Source: Spirochaetia bacterium
Lineage (GTDB): Bacteria; Spirochaetota; Leptospiria; Leptospirales; Leptonemataceae
DNA: 64,000 nucleotides
Direction of reading: 5' to 3'
Assembly: GCA_021413825.1 (NCBI GenBank)
Contig: JAIOPQ010000063.1
Coordinates: forward strand, 1-64,000
Positions 62,276 through 64,000 of the stretch are shown here, in pieces. The first letter of the stretch is position 1, and each line of letters opens with the position of its first letter. The notes beneath the pieces were generated by a model that searched no databases, had not been told where the DNA came from, and was given only the letters and a program-made list of their open reading frames with translations. Position numbers and translations under genes: made by a program.

Positions 62276-63583
62276 TTACTCTCTCCATTCAACGTTACCC
62301 TTTGCGTCAATCAATGCAATTGGGCTTCCTGGAGTGGCATGCTTACCCAGACACTCAAGGACAAGGAGCGGATCGGGCCCAGGTTCTTGAAACTCAACCC
62401 CGCTGAACTTCCTTCCCGATTCTACGATCTTGCGCGCACCTCGTATCAGGCTACCATATGAATCCATTCTATCTGTAGGGGCTTGAGCAAATCGTTGCGG
62501 TTGTTGAACCAGGATATAGCAAAACGCAATCCAGAGCGGCAGTCGAGTCCAGCGCGCCAGGCTCTGAACACCCAAAACAAACAGCAAAACAAAACTCGAC
62601 ATAAGAGTGACAAGATGATACAGATCAAACTCTATTTGCGAGATCGAATATCCAAGAATGGCTCCGAGGACTGGCAGAAATGCCAGAAATAGCCAGAGCC
62701 CTTTTGGCCGGAGACTCAGAATTCCAAGTATCCAGGGCACAACTAGAAATGCCGTATAACGTTGTACAAATTCTGAATTCTCGAACAATAAGAGCACTGC
62801 GCCGCGTCGTATAAAGCGATACGCAGAAGTTGGATGGATGGAGCTGGGATTCTCTATTGCCCTGATAAGACTATCCAGAATGGGACCACCGGCAAGAAGT
62901 TCACCTCGATGCATGGCAGCAAGGTATGGAATCTGTAAAATCAGAAGAACAATGGCTGCGCGCACAAACAGGCTAAATGATTTTCCAGGACCAAACTGTC
63001 GAAACTCAAGTGCGATCATACCTGCAAGCAAGCCAGTGAAGAAAAAAATTGCCGGAACGTGCGCCTGAAACGCAAGCCAGCCCAGGGCAATAGCAACAAT
63101 CCGACCTTTCCATTCAACTGCAGCCAGCGCCGCCGCCATCGATAGATTTACAAAGCCAACTGCAACCCCAGGATTCCAGGCAGCGTTTCCTGAAAACGAA
63201 GCCTCCCAGGGCGATGACACAATAAACAGAATCGCAGTGGTTGAAAACGCAAAGGACATGCGGTTCAGCAGTGCGCGATACAGAGCAGCAGCGGAAAATG
63301 AGTAGAATATTGCAATGCCAATCCCTCCTGCATGAGGAAGTTGATTTGTGAACGGTCCAATCAGTTGGCGTGAAAGCCAGAGTATCCAGTAAAAGATGGG
63401 TCCGTGCGAAAATCCGCCTGAATGGCGCGGCGTTCCAAGCAATGGCAAATCGGTGAAACCACCGCTGACGATTCTCCAATCGCGGATCTGATCTCCAAGC
63501 AGAAGAAAATGATCTTCAATTCCGTGGATTCGGAAGGCCAGCGCGTACGCGAAAATCAATGCAGGCAATACAAATCGTTTCAA
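62276..63583 (-). CDS. GT-C-type membrane glycosyltransferase-like protein
   Basis: A 435-residue protein with about ten membrane segments. The first outer loop carries GDQIRDWRIV, an acidic motif where GT-C glycosyltransferases of the ArnT/PMT type have their catalytic Asp. A soluble C-terminal part of about 80 residues follows. It may transfer a sugar from a lipid carrier to an envelope glycan or protein. TTG 63583 is preceded by AAGG at good distance. It is convergent with the STAS gene. Confidence 0.7.
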   Translation of the reverse strand: MKRFVLPALIFAYALAFRIHGIEDHFLLLGDQIRDWRIVSGGFTDLPLLGTPRHSGGFSHGPIFYWILWLSRQLIGPFTNQLPHAGGIGIAIFYSFSAAALYRALLNRMSFAFSTTAILFIVSSPWEASFSGNAAWNPGVAVGFVNLSMAAALAAVEWKGRIVAIALGWLAFQAHVPAIFFFTGLLAGMIALEFRQFGPGKSFSLFVRAAIVLLILQIPYLAAMHRGELLAGGPILDSLIRAIENPSSIHPTSAYRFIRRGAVLLLFENSEFVQRYTAFLVVPWILGILSLRPKGLWLFLAFLPVLGAILGYSISQIEFDLYHLVTLMSSFVLLFVLGVQSLARWTRLPLWIAFCYILVQQPQRFAQAPTDRMDSYGSLIRGARKIVESGRKFSGVEFQEPGPDPLLVLECLGKHATPGSPIALIDAKGNVEWRE

Positions 63584-63798
63584 CTAATCTTACCTTTTCT
63601 GGCGCAACAAATCCACAGAGCGGAGTTTACCCAGCTCAACTCTCGGCCTCGCCATGTCATGCAATATGCGCGAACATTAGCCCGCCGATCAAGAATCCTT
63701 TCGCCCTGCCTGTTGAAAGACCAGGCGGCCACAATTTGCGTTGATTCCAAAGCCCTCCTCATCCGACTGGTTGCACTGGCTATGGAAGCACTGGCAAT

Positions 63799-64000
63799 AT
63801 GAATCTTCACTGGTTTCGAGACCACGGAATTTCCGTTGTAGAGTTCCTTGGGAACTCAGAAATCCTCGCAGGGTTAAACCGACACACACTCAAGGCACTG
63901 GCCCGCGCGTTTGTACCGGTCACGATTCCCCGCGGAACGGCATTGATGCAGCAAGGGGAAAAAGGCGACGCACTATTCCTTGTGGGCTTTGGACGACTAC
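63799..64000 (+). CDS. Start of a cyclic-nucleotide-binding protein (runs off the window)
   Basis: An ATG at 63799, with GGAAG upstream, opens a frame that stays open to the window end (67 codons). It reads as the first part of a cNMP-binding domain: a helical lead (LNRHTLKALARAF), then TIPRGTALMQQGEKGDALFLVGFGRL, the strand-turn-strand start of the family. Such domains sit at the front of CRP-like regulators or patatin-like NTE esterases; the rest is outside. It could read the cAMP made by the two cyclases encoded upstream. Confidence 0.8.
   Translation, partial: MNLHWFRDHGISVVEFLGNSEILAGLNRHTLKALARAFVPVTIPRGTALMQQGEKGDALFLVGFGRL

Noticed and set aside
1-64000. CRISPR arrays, tRNA or rRNA genes, insertion sequences, prophage
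   Set aside because: I found no regularly spaced repeats, cloverleaf patterns, transposase or phage proteins on reading both strands.

Overview
The window looks like chromosomal DNA of a spirochaete of the order Leptospirales, probably a lineage outside Leptospira in the strict sense. By eye the base composition is near half G+C, higher than typical Leptospira. The clues are many lipoproteins with loose lipoboxes, an unusually dense set of 7TMR-DISM receptors (two joined to PP2C/SpoIIE phosphatases, one to a class III cyclase, one to a histidine kinase), three single-domain STAS proteins, a FapA/DUF342 protein, a FecR lipoprotein, a DUF3332 protein and TTG/GTG starts. The assignment is inference. 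I saw no rRNA, tRNA, insertion sequence, phage gene or CRISPR array.

Layout. 1-9.1 kb: HGSNAT-like membrane protein, acyl-CoA dehydrogenase, TrhP-type U32 protein with an odd Gly/Ser/Cys insertion, a large DUF3160 protein and a TPM-domain membrane protein. 9.2-14.6 kb: STAS protein, FecR lipoprotein, DISM-PP2C receptor, DUF4105/Lnb-like protein and a lipoprotein. 14.6-19.9 kb: metallo-beta-lactamase-fold enzyme, condensation-type acyltransferase, a YHYH/MORN-like/SCO1 operon and a second STAS protein. 20-26.2 kb: MFS transporter with an obscured start, EEP-family enzyme with SH3b protein and lipoprotein, a broken FapA-like gene and a DoxX-like protein. 26.4-31.2 kb: RRM protein with a long leader, secreted propeller-like protein, divergent histidine kinase, YpdA-like reductase, DUF3332 protein and a 41-residue lipoprotein.

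31.2-36.1 kb is the most accessory-looking part. A three-gene, translationally coupled cassette encodes a ParA/MinD ATPase, a small charged protein and a COG2958/HrgA-like predicted PD-(D/E)XK nuclease. It is followed by a ketosynthase lacking one catalytic histidine, coupled to a membrane-anchored Fis-type regulator. 36-46.8 kb: pirin with a decayed AraC gene, a small Cys-rich secreted protein, the second DISM-PP2C receptor, a PAS-PAS-GGDEF-EAL protein, a transglutaminase-like protein, an ECF sigma factor coupled to a DUF2892 protein, and a secreted lipase-like hydrolase behind repeated sequence motifs. 46.8-64 kb: AraC/NmrA divergent pair, metallophosphoesterase, DISM-cyclase, DUF3037/HipA-like pair, a second cyclase, TonB receptor with propeller lipoprotein, aldo/keto reductase, DISM histidine kinase, third STAS protein, a GT-C-like membrane protein and the start of a cyclic-nucleotide-binding protein.

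As a whole the window is dominated by envelope and signalling genes: cAMP-type, c-di-GMP and STAS/PP2C partner-switch components are interleaved. The best candidate for a poorly described system is the ParA/small protein/COG2958 cassette at 31270-33507; its role in defence or DNA handling is inferred from domain types and gene coupling only.
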